A stretch of DNA of 64,000 bases from Argyresthia goedartella. Taxonomy: Eukaryota; Arthropoda; Insecta; Lepidoptera; Argyresthiidae. Numbering within the stretch: the stretch's first letter is position 1; every line of letters begins with the position of its first letter. Under the pieces are notes generated by a model. That model had not been told where the DNA came from. It worked only from the letters and a program-made list of their open reading frames with translations, and did no database searches. Shown one piece after another: positions 32,950 to 45,151 of this stretch. The DNA is taken from the NCBI GenBank assembly GCA_949825045.1, contig OX463814.1, forward strand, positions 29,220,383 to 29,284,382. Direction: 5' to 3'. A program made the position numbers and the translations under genes.

Positions 32950-33656
32950 GTTGACCGATTTAATAGATTCTGGTCCTATACTTCACTACCGAACTAAGTA
33001 TAGCCAGAGACCAGCACTTGCCCGTCAGCGCTGGGCACAGAAATTAAAACTAAGTTGTCAAAACTAAGGCAACCACTAAAACAATTAAATCCTAAAAATA
33101 TTTTATATGGTCGCCCTGTGGATATACACCTTATAACTATACACTCTAAATCAATTAGAGAATGCCACCATAAAGCACAATAAAAAATAACACCCAAAAA
33201 TGTATTATAAAAAAAGCTATTTTTAATATAATGTAGGTAGCTGTGAACCTTCTAGAAGTGGCCTTTCCAATATGACCTGCACTTCTACTGAGGTCAGCAA
33301 AATCAGCTTAATACCCCTTAAATAGCCTGACCCTGCTCTGTAAACCGAAATAACACTGCAATACTATAGAACCCGACTGCAATACTATAGACCGACCAAA
33401 TGACTGTTCCATATGTACACCACAGTAGTTTCCGACTACAAATTTATAATAATTGTTAACTAAATCGTCAATTATACGTTCACTAACCGAAAATGAACCT
33501 AAATTGTGGTATACCGACCACAAGACTCACTCACAAAATGATTGCCGACCAATCTGAGGTACCCACCCTCTCCCAACTACAATGTGGCAAAAAAACAATC
33601 CTACAACCGTCCGTGAATCGATTTCCTACTAGGAAACCGCGCCTCTGCTACCAAAA

Positions 33657-34181
33657 TGTTAAATCCACGCCTCAACCGAAAGGGGTGGAATCTTGGTAGG
33701 GTTGTTTTTCAGTGGAATGTCACAAAGTAGTACTGACCTTGACGCCGACCGGCATTCGAAAGCTCAATTCGTGGCAGGAGTACGGGATGAGGAACACAAG
33801 GGTGGGGGGTGATGGGAGTCGAATCTTACTCGCGTCGTAGCCCGCTGATGGTGCCGTCGTGATGCTGCCGACTACAAGGGTCGCTATCCGAACGCGACGA
33901 ATTGGGGACCGAACCACTTCAACCTTTCACAGCACGAAGCACTCACTACGATGACGTGAAATCTGCTTATTTCCCGACGATTGTTCCGTGATTATTATAA
34001 ATAACATTCAGCCAAGGCCCCGACGCCTGACCGCCGACAATTGTACCATGTGCCAAAAAATGACAGCTAGCTAGTTTGTTTTTTTCTATGCAAGTGACAG
34101 CTAGCTAGTGATGTCCCGATCACTCGCGGTCGATCCGCGCAACAAAAACCGAGGTGCGTTCCGACGCATAAATATTAAACA
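33657..34181 (-). repeat. BEL-2 5' LTR
   Basis: 525 bp. Just inside, on the minus strand, lies tttggtagcagaggcgcggt, a primer-binding-like site. Its first 12 bases from TGG complement the CCTCTGCTACCA-type 3' end of initiator tRNA-Met, and the site matches the BEL-1 site in placement. Confidence 0.93.
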
Positions 34182-34891
34182 CTATATATGGTTTGATAGC
34201 TCATTAAATACTGATAAATTAGAACGATTATTGGATTTAAATGCTTAAAGCCATATCACAAAAATGCTAGTTTCTTCAGAGATTTTGCACTTTTTTACCC
34301 AATCAAAAATACGGACGTGATTCACTTTATCTTTTTTCCATGACTCTTAAAACCTTTCAAACTTACGTGAGATTTAATCAGAACCCTCCATGAACCCGTT
34401 ACCTTCATTTTGAAGCATAAGATAACTAAGTCTGGGTAAAACTAATTTTGATATTCACATTTTACGTAGTGTACTTGTTGCCCACAAGATCATTTTTATA
34501 CGTTTTTCTGAAAACGTAAAAAGTACGTAAAGTTCTCTTTGGGAGCAGTTGGGACTGAAAGCTAACAGAAAATCAAATGCTAGTTGTTAAGCATGGTCTA
34601 AAATCGAGGTTTCAGAATAAATAAAAAAAACCTTGTTGGTTATCTGGAGCACTGTTTTTTTATTAAATTTGTGGTAAGTGGTATTTTTGTCAGTTGCGGC
34701 GTGTTTTGGGTTCGCGATTGTCTCAAGTTATAAGGTTTTTTGTCATATTGCGATAATCGTACAAAATGTATTGTATTGCAATTTGATTCGTATAAAATAA
34801 GCTTTTTAATCATGTATAATACGAATAAGAAAAAGTTTATTGCTGAGTTTTATCTATCAAAAACCTTGTGACAGAACTTAAGGACCGACTA

Positions 34892-37800
34892 AGTATTTAC
34901 ATGTTACATAAATAGGATGAAGTGCATGCCTCTTGATGATTTTCACATACTTTTGGGCCTAGTGGGAGGTCAAACAATAAGGAAACACATAATGAATATA
35001 GTTTTACAATGTATTATCGCTATTACTAGTCTCTGCTTCCATCAATACTTAGTATTTTACACTTGGTACGTTACACTAGGCAAGACAGAGCGGCACAATG
35101 GATTTTACTTTGGTACCTCGATTAGGAAACACGGCGTGTTCTGTTCGAACCTGTCTGCTGATGTCACCTCGGCGAATTCACACGGGAAAGTGACCATCCG
35201 GGTATCGGGTCCCGCCAAGTTAATGCACAAAACCACGTAATCATAACTCTGATTAGTCAGGCGTTATACGTGTTGCAATCGAGCCACAAAAATTGTTTTT
35301 CCAGCTCCTTAACCTCTTGAATAACACCGGCGTTAGATAACGCCACTTTTTCGTCAAAGGTTTTAAATTGTATTACCATGGCATAAGGTTCAAAATCGCG
35401 ACCCGTCCCAACTACCTAGGTTTTTTAAGAGCTTAAGGCCACGCCCTAACACAATACTACACTTTTTCCAGCAAAATGATACGTGAACACAAAAGAAAAA
35501 TCAAACGAACGATCAGAGTCGTTCGAACTAAAAATATTCTAAACCAGCAATACTTCATTGGCGTGTATGCCATTCGCTTGACATTACAATCTAAAGAAAG
35601 TATCTAAACCGCATTGTTTGAAGATCAATGAATAAACTTTGTGATTTGTTTGATACTAATTGCTTAGTACACTTAGGAAAATAAGGTAACGGTTAGGTAT
35701 GCCTGGCTAGGCTTCTAGCGATGCTGCGACATAAATATAAATTTAAATTAAAGACTAGTTAAGAAGACTGAATAGGTCATAGTCTAGAATCCAACATAGC
35801 TATGCGACATAGTAGATAACCAATATTGTGTTAGATTTTTGAAATACCTATTTTTCAATTTTACACTGTTCTTTTACCTTTGAAAACCTCAAGTCATTAA
35901 TGGAGCCCCCTTGCAAAAATGACGATATTTACTAGGTTTATTGATCCAATGAAATTACATAAGACTAAAAAAGACGAAATCAGAAGAAGTTACACACTTA
36001 CCTGCAACTAATCGGCACGTTGTTTAAATTAGCATGTTTTCTGTCTCAATAGATATTGCCATACATCTAGACTTGAGCCAGTTACAACTTCATATCGATA
36101 CGGCCAAATTGATCCTTCACTGAATCGTACCCAATACCAACAATAATACTTTAACCGACTCAGTCTTAAAAGTCTATAAAGTTTCAGCACAGACATGAGA
36201 TGCGATAATCTTACTACTCCACAAACTCCTGCGCTAAGACCACCCTTCAACCTCCGATGACAATCAACAGACGGAGCAAACAGTACCCAGAAACCAGCTG
36301 CAATGACTAATCCATTAACCCGACCATTGTGATTGTCACTGCGGCCGCTATACAATGCGTTCATTGCACCGTGTCCTCACGCCGGCGTGAAAGCGGGGGG
36401 GAATGTGGCGTGCGCGATCCCGGGGCCTCGCGACCGAGGTTCCTGTTTGAACAGGATGAACTTCTGAGCTCCGGGAAAATATTTTCAAGGCTGTGTGTGA
36501 CAGGGCCAGTCACATAAAAATGTTTGAGGCATCTGCAAAAACAGAATGCTGATTGATGGAAGACATGCACTTTTCATTAGGTGTCATTGGGTTCTCGTAG
36601 GTTCATAATATGTAATAAGTACTTTGTGGTCTTCTCCAAGATACTCATATTTAACAATAAGAAGAAGACTTATACTGAGTGGGTGAAGAGTGTTGTCTAA
36701 GCCCAACCTACCTGGAATGTCAGGATATAACAAATACAGTCGGTATACTAATGATCTTCACAATTGCAATCGCTTTATTGCTATCCAAAACCGGTTGATG
36801 TATTAAAACGAGAATTCAAATTCAAGATGTAAGTAATCAAAAGTTGAAAGGGTATTGGACCATTAAGTTCAAAGGGCCGACCAAAATATAAACATAAAGA
36901 AATTTGATTTATCGTGAAACATTCTGTAATTATAGGTACTTGGCCAGGAGCAGCGAGGAGTCACAAATTAATGTTTATGGTCGATAAATTGTTATTTCTC
37001 AAAACTGTCTCTAATAGTATCTCGAGGTGAATGTAAAATATTTACTTAGATGTGGAAATATTAACTTTAATATTAAGAAATCAACATCCCGAGGACGATT
37101 CATACACAATATAATATAATCTTAGCGAAATACATTGATTCAATGCTATCGCATTTTCTGTTCTTCATGTTGTTACATATGTGAAGAAAAATAATTCTTT
37201 AATACTTTTTAATAACCGAAAAGGAAGGGTACTAGACTTGAATGCAGCCCTTACTAGATCAAAACATAAAATAAGATTCGTTGTACGAGGAGGATTCCGC
37301 AAGGTTCTCCACAGCGTCCCGTTTTAACAAGACAAGCAAAAGAGGAAGAATATGGCGGTTAGCAAACCCGATATTAATAACCCGATAGCCATCTGATCTG
37401 CAATTGAAGGCGCTACCTTTGCTTCCGTAGTCTTAAAAAATGTATCGTCCATAAAGTAATAGTGGCATTGGTTCCTCGTATAAAATCTGCTTGATGACAA
37501 CTGGAATGGTGAAATTTAATTTTACGTTGAATCTTACTTAAAGAACGATCAAAACGAACTCTTCAAAATGTACTCTCAAACTATAGTAAGGTTCAAGGTG
37601 GTTTCTCTAGGAAGCAAAAGCAACATAAGTCTGACTTATTTTTTAACTTTTCCATAATAAATAACTAAAATTAACGTCAATATATGAAGCTCTAGTTTTT
37701 TTTTCGGTCAGGCGTAGGTCAAGATTTTCCCCGACAAGAAGAATCGCTTGCCCAAAATGAACGTTACATTACCTTTATTTATACATTGATGTATAGATGA

Positions 37801-38226
37801 AAGGTGATACAATATAACATTCATTATAGGTAGGCATTAATAGTTATTCCTGGGTTCCATTATCTATTTTGTTGCAAAAAACTCAAACACCTCCCATTTT
37901 TTTTATTTAAACAAAGGTTAATTGAAATTGAAGCGCAATAGTGCATCTAAAACAACTTTAGATAGACGTTCGTCGAAACCTTTCATGGAGCATCTATACA
38001 ACAATCCATGTTATGTTCAGTCTGTTGCAAGTCGCCAACTCCGCCGAAGTCCAATACAAAGTTTGTCAATATTTCCGCCGTTGGATGTTCGTCGCTCATT
38101 GATTGGGCTGCCCGTTCGGGCGAAAAATAAAGTTTGCTAACATTGCGACGCTCCCAAAGGAGGCTCGGATTTACTCAACACGTTTCTGACATTAGTTCTG
38201 AACCTGACCAATAGCGCAATGGGACT
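34892..38226. other. 3.3 kb with no supported gene
   Basis: Mostly AT-rich. The 107-codon ORF at 34917, the 111-codon ORF at 36029-36364 (minus) and the 72-codon ORF at 37922 have no motif I recognise. A short CpG- and GC-rich patch (about 36340-36500) with the 14-base palindrome tcacgccggcgtga (36377-36390) stands out and may be a remnant of an LTR or gene edge. Confidence 0.5.
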
Positions 38227-38631
38227 TTAACACGTTCCCTGCGAAAGCGGGTCGAAAGACCCGATGCTGGAGCGACTGTTCAGTGCGGGAGTAAAATGCA
38301 GTGATCTCTCTCTGGTGCGGAGAGCGTAACGTGGACATTTATTAATGTATGAAAGAGATAAATACAGATTTGAGTTTGTGCCTAAAAAAAAAAGTATTCC
38401 GGGTCTTACGACCCGTCACCGCACTGAACGATTAAAAACTCCCTTCTTTGCGGCTAACAGGTCTATACACCTGTTGAGGTGTGCGGGGTGTTCCCGCCCC
38501 CTCCCGCACTGACCTACGTACTCGCGGCGACCAGTGATGTGCTATCCCGCGGGCCTTGCGCATGTGTGTAAAGCAAAAGTCGTTCGGTGCGTGTTCTCAA
38601 ATAAGTGCAAGTTTTCGAGTGATTTCTCACA

Positions 38632-38925
38632 ATGCATCGCATCAATAAACGATGCCGAAAAATGCTTCAGATGTCGTTTCATGGTGAAAGTTCAAATTCA
38701 AGTTACGTAGCAGATACAGATGGAAACCAAGAAATAAAAAAAGAAAACCATCGTATTCCCCCGCTAATCGAAGGGGTAAGTTTAAAAAAATCTAAAAATA
38801 AGATAAAAAAAATCGGTTCGGCAGCAAGTACCGTACAAGCAACTTCTCTTGAGAAGAATTCTTTAATAATATTCGCTGATATTAATAATGAAAATATCAT
38901 TATTGCCGATCTCTGCTGCAAATGA
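38632..38925 (+). CDS. Short ORF near 5' end of outer piggyBac
   Basis: 97 codons, Lys/Ser-rich, in the same frame number as the downstream transposase pieces but ended by TGA before them. It may be a broken N-terminal exon of the transposase or a chance ORF. The sequence just before its stop (gcaaatgattctt) is repeated at 39452, so something may have been inserted or duplicated between it and the rest. No conserved motif was seen. Confidence 0.3.
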   Translation: MHRINKRCRKMLQMSFHGESSNSSYVADTDGNQEIKKENHRIPPLIEGVSLKKSKNKIKKIGSAASTVQATSLEKNSLIIFADINNENIIIADLCCK

Positions 38926-39392
38926 TTCTTAAGGTCTTAAAACATAAAGAAATTACGAAAGTAACTATTCCCATTTCCTAACTGATCATAACAACTTTCA
39001 ATTGAAGTTAAAAATTAAAAAAAAAAACAATTTTTTAACATTACACAATAATTAATAAATTTTATCGAATTTAAAGAATTTTCACGAAAAAGATGACGTC
39101 ATAGTGGGTCCGCCATTTTGAATTTTAAAAAACTGATGAAAGATTCGAAACCAGCACCCTCAAAAACCCACATCTACCCCTCAATACTTGGAATTACATA
39201 CAAAATTAACGTTGCGTGTTCAAAAAAGTCAGTTTTTTACAAATAAAAAACGAACCGCTGGACCGATTTTTTCTAGACTCCTTTCAGATCTAAGTCATGA
39301 CGTGGCGTATCGATTGATATGGTCATCAAAGCGATTCGGTCCAGTAGTTATTGAGAAAACGAATTCCATAATTTTGATCACGTACATACGTA

Positions 39393-39434
<42 letters not shown>

Positions 39435-39545
39435 TCACTCTAAAAATGATTGCAAATGATTCTCCAGGTCTTAAAACGTAAAGAAAACACAAAATTACCT
39501 ATTTCAATTTTCAGACCTATTATAATAACTTCTCAAGAGAAGTTA
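38918..39545. repeat. Direct repeat pair enclosing a (CA)n-bearing segment
   Basis: About 90 bases beginning gcaaatgattct...ggtcttaaaac at 38918 recur in diverged form at 39452. Between them lies a dispersed-repeat-like segment ending cgtacatacgtacgtac and a pure (AC)n run of about 18 units (39395-39431). The phrase 'accgctggaccgattttttc...tcggtccagtagttattgag' in it is of the kind seen in insect dispersed repeats. Confidence 0.55.
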
Positions 39546-39732
39546 ACTAGACGATGTTCTGATTCAACCTGGGCCATCTACAAGTACAAGCAGTGGCTTA
39601 AGCTGTGATTTTCAAAACACCCTAGAAAGACTGAAAGTTCTACAGACGAAAGAGGAAGATAGAAACTCGATTTACATTAGTCCTAATTCTGGAGTTAAAC
39701 TTCAAATTTTACAAAACGCTGGAAAGTTTCCT

Positions 39733-42553
39733 GTGACTCCAACCCAACCTTGCGTCTTATCAAGTAACCCTAGAACCCCTTCATTGACAAGCAGGTGTAG
39801 TTCTATAAGCGACATATCATGCGCATTTAGTGATGACCAAATTACTGAATTGTTGTCAAAACCAGCTTATGAGCAAAAGCGTGATGAATCACTTATTGAT
39901 ACAAACTTTATTAATGACATTCACATGAATCCGGTTTCTGCTGAAGACCAACAGACTTACCCAGCGCCAGTTGATATAACAACGAATACGTTGAAAAGTA
40001 CTGACTCTGAAAAGCGCAAAGACACTAATAATAACTCCCAGATTACAACTGTGTAAGAAGTACTAGTAGAACCAGTTGCCAAACATAACATTATCGATGG
40101 TGAGGATCCCATATCAGACGAAGATTATAATCCTGAAAATGACGGTGACATAGAAAGTGAGAGTTCCATCAGCATGTGTTCCGAAAGCGATACCTTATCT
40201 TCCATGGAAGACGGTTCAGACAACGAGGAGAGGCCAAACACTGCAATAGATATGAATGCAATAACATCTCCAACAATCTATGACGAGGGATGGCAAGATA
40301 TAGATGCAACAAAACCAGATTTCGAAGAATTCGCAAATAGCTGCAAACTAAATATTCCGGCTGATACAAAAACCCCAGAAGACTTTTACAATTTATTCGT
40401 TACACAAGCCGTTATATTAAAAATGGTGGAAGAAACAAACAAGTACGCCGAAGAATACATAGGACGTCAACAACAGAACCTAAAGCCTAAATCACGTCTG
40501 CGAGTTTGGACTCCTACTGATTCAGAAGAAATGAAACGGTTTTTAGGAATACTGATGGTGGTGGGTCTTGTAAAAGTACCACATATAAATGATTATTGGT
40601 CAAAAAGGAGTATCTACAGAAATGACTATATAACTTCAATCATGAAAAGAGACAGATTTCTACTACTATTGAAATTTTGGCATTTCAGCAGCGACGTACA
40701 AAACAACACTGATAAGTTGTGTAAAAAACTCAAACTCAAAACGTTTATTCTGTAAATAGGCCACAAGGGCACTTTCACATGTCATTTCATTTCATTTTTT
40801 ACAGAACATTTGGTATTATTATTTGTATCATATTATCAGAAAAAAAAAGTACTTAATTATTGTTTCTGAGAGATGTAAAGAGTCTCAAATTTCATAATAA
40901 AATAATTAAAATATAAATAACAGAGATGTATAGTCTCTTAAGTGAATAATACAATGATGATAGGAGATGTAAATGGTCCCCACAGTCAAGAGTTGTATAA
41001 TTAAATTAATCTTTGGAGGTGTAAAAGGCCCCCAAGTGTCCAGTAAAAGAAACTCTGGCAGTGAGGATGCTCACAATTAATTAGAACAATTCAGTCCCAA
41101 GCAAAATAGGAGAGGTTTCAAGCTGTTTTGACACCAGGTAAATTTTTGGTCATCGACGAGACCATGATCCCATGACGTGGTCGACTGAAGTTTCGTCAGT
41201 ATATCAAAAACAAGTCCCATAAATATGGTGTGAAAATGTACAAACTATGTTCACCTGAAGGCTAAACATTCAATGTAATAATATACACAGGAAAGGGTGA
41301 AAATTGACGAGAAATTGACCATGGGAAGAAAACAGTATTGAGAATAATAAGAGGTCTGGAAGAAAAAGGAAGAATTATAGTTACAGATAATTTCTATAAT
41401 TCAATAGGTCTTGCCGAAGAGCAAATTCACAGAAAGACATTTCTTTGTGGTACGTTGAGAGCAAACAGGAGAGGACTTCCGAAAAAAATAATATCTTGCA
41501 AAATCAAGAAAGGCGAAGTCATCGGAAAAATGAATAAAAATGGCGTACGAGTAATAAAATGGATGGACAAGAGATCCGTAAACATGATTTCTACATGCCG
41601 AAATCATGATTTGAGGATGATAAATACTGGCAGGAGAAACAGAGCAACTGAAGAAGAAATCCAAAAACCTCAATGTATTTTGACCTACAATGACAACAAG
41701 AAGGGTATCGATTATAGCGATCAGATGTCATCATACTATACTACCCTAAGGAGAGGAATAAAATGGTACAGAAAGGTGATGTTGGAGATGCTATTTGGTA
41801 CTGCCTTGATAAACAGCTGGGTAGTTTACAACATGGACAGGCCTGTTCAAATGCCGAAAAAAGATTTTACAGAAGCAGTTATTGAAGGCTTTACTCAGAA
41901 ATCTCTGTCAAAAACTCAAGGTATTTTTTATTTTTTACTTTCTTACTTGTAATGATTTTGATGAACCACATAATGAACACTTTCTCAATATTTATGTATA
42001 TATAGATAATCATATTTATTCATATATATCTTTGCAACTAGGTACTTTCCTAATGAATGAATATGATTATCTTTTGCATTTGAACAAACACGCCTTATTT
42101 TTGAAATAGGTATTCAGAAATTGTTTATTAACGATCAGAAAACCTGCAACCACAACATATTTCACTATTTGAAAACTCTATATTTAACGCCCACTCCCAT
42201 AGCCAAAAACTAAATGATTACCTCTTTTTCAATATAATATAATTAGTAATTCCATATTCCTACACAAAGATATGAATCACGATCACGACCCAACAGATAT
42301 AACGGATTTTTATTTTTATGTATTAGATTCGGCTTTTTATTTTGCAGATGATCCACAGGTTGTCCCACTGAAAAAAAAACACACGTATGAAAAGGAAGGC
42401 GAAAAAAAGAGAGCTTGTGTGGGTTGCTACAAAAAACTACGATCGACGCTAAACAGCCGAGAAGCTAATAAAAAAGTTAAAAAAATTAAATCCTTCTGTC
42501 GTGAATGTCAGAAATCATATTGTCTCGAGTGTTTTTATGAATCACATATGTAA
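39733..42553 (+). pseudogene. piggyBac transposase, outer element (broken)
   Basis: Segments in one frame: 39733-40056 (acidic N-terminus), a stop at 40054-40056, then 40174-40755 (DDE_Tnp_1_7 N-terminal part, ending near DKLCKK). About 340 unaligned bases follow. From about 41100: RFQAVLTPGKFLVIDETMIP (Asp codon 41155-41157), IIVTDNFYNS (41386-41388) and KKGIDYSDQMSSYYTT (41710-41712), the three catalytic Asp. An apparent intron (41921-42347; AAG|GTATTT donor, tattttgcag acceptor) joins in frame to a Cys-rich C-terminal domain with CVGCYKK and CRECQKSYCLECF, the usual piggyBac zinc-binding tail. Several stops lie between 41170 and 41330, so it is inactive. Confidence 0.85.
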
Positions 42554-42573
42554 TAACTAGAGCGTGTGACAGA

Positions 42574-42776
42574 TAAGGGGTTGTTAGGGACATCATTCTG
42601 AACAAGTTTTACTGCGGTACCTACTTGATCAGTGCTACTTTATTTTTCTCATCTCAGAAAATTTTAGACCTAGCGCTAAGCTGAAATGTATGGGAAAGTG
42701 AAAAATACAGTTGCTTTGATCATGTCGGTTCCATAGTAAAAAATGTTCAGAATGTTGTCCCTAACAACTCCCTTTC
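42574..42776. mobile_element. MITE with about 50-bp inverted ends
   Basis: Left arm aaggggttgttagggacatc(attctgaaca...) and the reverse complement of the right arm aagggagttgttagggacaa(cattctgaaca...) match over roughly 50 bases with a few differences and one indel. About 200 bp in total, no coding capacity. The target duplication was not determined. It lies between the outer transposase 3' end and the inner piggyBac. Confidence 0.7.
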
Positions 42777-42810
42777 GGCTTGTAAAACATTTTTATGTAA
42801 CTCTGTATAA

Positions 42811-45151
42811 CCTCTTAAGACCCTGGGTACACCTGTGTGCACCTAAATTTATGTTTTTTTTGTGACGTCTAGCGACATCTTTTGTGGAGTGCAGTACTAA
42901 ACCAGCGTCATCTGATATCTGTTTCTCAGAAAATCACCGCTAGGTAGCGCTAGAAGAATTATTTTCGTAACTTTTGACCATTGCAACTTTCGGGTAGGTA
43001 GATTTCCTTCATTTGTGCTGCGGAAAAAAGTTAATAACCAGGTAAAAATGCTAAAATTATGTTTTTTCGTATTATTTTTGTATTTTTGTTTGCCTAACGA
43101 ATCAAAGTGTTGTTTGTTATGGTAAAATCATATGGTTTGATATTTGTTTGTGTGAAACATTGGATAAATAGTTTAGGTACATCCCTGTGTACCTCGGGAG
43201 TAAAATCAAGTAATAATCCTTGTATGGGTTAATATCACCTACGTTTTTTTCAGGATAAAACATGAATGACAGGGAGATTGAAGATCTCTTGAATGCCAGT
43301 GATGGAGATTTTTCTGCTGATGATGACGATGAAGAGTTTTTGCCATTTGAGCAACCCCAAGCTTCATCTTCAGAGTCTGAAGAGGAGCACCAAAATTTGC
43401 CTGTTGAAAATGTTGGAGGCTCTGAAAGACACTTTTGGTTAGCCAAAGAGATGCCTTCTAGGGGCCCAAATATTGACGAAGATTTATTGAAGCCACAGGG
43501 ATGCTCTCAGGCAAATATGTTGAGGATATTTTTTGAATATTTGGACGTTGACTTCTGGCGACTTGTGGCCGAGCAAACTAATTTGTACTCTGTACAAAAA
43601 AGAGAACATCGCTCCGTTAAAACTGACTACAAGGAGATGATACGATTTGCAGGAGTACAATTACTCATGGGTACCCTGAAATATCCACAAGCCAGACTAT
43701 ATTGGAGTAGAGATTTGTGTGTACCAGTCATTCGCGATACCATGACGAGGGATCGATTTTTCGAGCTCCGAAATCATCTATATGTTGTTGACAACACCTT
43801 GGACAGATCAAACAGCAATGATAAGCTGTGAAAGTTAAGACCAATGCTAGACCGCATACTTCAAAAATGTCACAGCTTACCTAGATCTCAACATTTGTCG
43901 ATAGATGAACAAATGATACCGTTTTCAGCCCGCTGCGAATACAGACAATATGTCCCGTCAAAACCAAATCCTCTGGGGCTGAAAAACTTTGTGTTAGCTA
44001 CTAGAGACGGCCTTGTATTGGATTTCCATTTGTATGTAGGATCTAACACCATACCACGAGAAGATATGGCTACAATGGGATTGGGCGCAGGAATAGACAA
44101 ATTGTTATGCCGCACGATTGATGTAAGCTGTGTTCTTTACACGGACAGGTTCTTTACTAGTATAAAACTGGCCGAATACCTGAACAAGATCAAACAAGGA
44201 GTTTACCTGACTGGAACAGTAATGACAAATAGAATGGGGCCAGTTTCTCAGAAATTAAAACCTGACAAGCAGATGTCCAGGGGCACTTGGGATGAAAAGG
44301 AATAACGAAAATATATGTGTCTTGAAATGGAAAGATACTAAGGCTGTAAACATGCTGTCAACGTGTGTTGGTAGTGCTCCAGCTGGTAGTTGCAAGCGCT
44401 GGTGTAAGGTCCAGAAACAGAAGGTGGATGTAGCACAACCAGCCATTGTGGGAAACTACAACAGATGCATGGGAGGAATAGACCTCTGTGATAGGTTGAT
44501 AGCTTATTACAGAAGCTCCATGCGTACTAGAAAATGGACAGTGAGAGATTTCAACCACTTCTTAGACTTGTGCTGTGTTAACTGCTGGATCATGTATATC
44601 AGATGCTGCCAATAAGAAGGTGTTGAATCCAAGAATAGACTAGGTCTTATGCAATGCCGACTCAATATTGCAACTGCAATGACTAGGTACGAGGGTGGGA
44701 GGATAGACGATCCCAGCACCAGCTTTAGAACGAGTGAAAGGGTCATTCAAGATGATGCCAAAGTGGAAACGCCTTCACGGAAGAGACCAAGACCGGTTGT
44801 AGCTCATCCACAGGTTGAGGTGAGACTGGATGGAATTGACCATCTTCCAGTCTTCAAAGACGACAATTTTGCCTCAAAATGTAGGTATCGAGGGTGCAAA
44901 TCAAGATACCGGACGATTTGCAAAAAATGTGACTTGTACTTGTGCACACAAAAAAAATATTGTTTCTAAAAATATCACCAACCTTAGGTATATCAAGACC
45001 CGAGGTGCATATCTGTGCATGGTGTTTTTCTCTAATAAATAATAATAATAAAAATAATAAATATTTTTTTCTCTTTCATTGACCCCATATTAGTAAGAAA
45101 AACAAAAAGTTTAGTGGTGCTGTGTTGATTTATTCTTCAGGTCTTAAGAGG
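42811..45151 (+). mobile_element. piggyBac-type element, inner, with ATAA target duplication
   Basis: Ends cctcttaagacc (42811-42822) and its exact reverse complement ggtcttaagagg (45140-45151), flanked by ATAA on both sides (42807-42810, 45152-45155). Both inverted ends start with CCT, common in piggyBac-like elements, and contain an internal TTAA at positions 5-8. Subterminal motifs (gtacacctgtgtgcacc near 42829, ggtacatccctgtgtacc near 43176) recur in related form toward the 3' end. Nested in the outer piggyBac. An alternative reading takes the internal TTAA as the target site and the 4 bases outside as host. Confidence 0.8.
43262..44969 (+). pseudogene. piggyBac transposase, inner element (broken)
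   Basis: Begins with an acidic N-terminus (MNDREIEDLLNASDGDFSAD) as usual for piggyBac. DDE_Tnp_1_7 core with the three Asp: LSIDEQMIPF (codon 43904-43906), LYTDRFFTS (44144-44146) and GGIDLCDRL (44481-44483). Cys-rich tail CRYRGCKSRYRTICKKCDLY near the end. Lesions: a TGA at 43829-43831 where the family has a Trp after N-D-K-L, a frameshift near 44290, and a stop at 44613-44615 after which the same frame continues. All three catalytic Asp survive, so inactivation looks fairly recent. About 570 codons in total, a normal family length. Confidence 0.9.

Larger units (their letters stand above)
25211..34181 (-). mobile_element. BEL-2: degenerate BEL/Pao retrotransposon
   Basis: 8971 bp including a LINE insertion at about 26000-27563. 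LTRs of 525 bp, beginning TG and ending CA, lie at 25211-25735 and 33657-34181. A 5-bp target duplication CTATA is at 25206-25210 and 34182-34186. Roughly six substitutions separate the LTRs, so it is older than BEL-1. Gag and pol are broken by stops and frameshifts. It shares organisation with BEL-1 but clearly differs in sequence, so it is a separate family. Confidence 0.93.
25135..34889. mobile_element. Tc1/mariner-type element (split by BEL-2)
   Basis: Terminal inverted repeats: gtcggtccataagttctgtc from 25135 and, reversed, gtcggtccttaagttctgtc from 34889, about 24 bases with one mismatch. Each is flanked outside by TA (25133-25134 and 34890-34891), the Tc1/mariner target. Without the BEL-2 insertion the element is about 780 bp, too short for a transposase of roughly 340 residues, and no transposase frame was recognised. 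It is therefore a non-autonomous or internally deleted copy. About 76 bp of it lies left of BEL-2 and about 700 bp right. Confidence 0.75.

Noticed and set aside
34917..35240. 107-codon ORF as a host gene
   Set aside because: No conserved motif, no splice context, composition like the surrounding DNA.
36029..36364. 111-codon minus-strand ORF
   Set aside because: No motif and partly overlaps a GC-rich patch that lengthens frames by chance.
39395..39431. (CA)n as a CRISPR-like or regulatory array
   Set aside because: A plain dinucleotide microsatellite within a dispersed repeat; no spacers.
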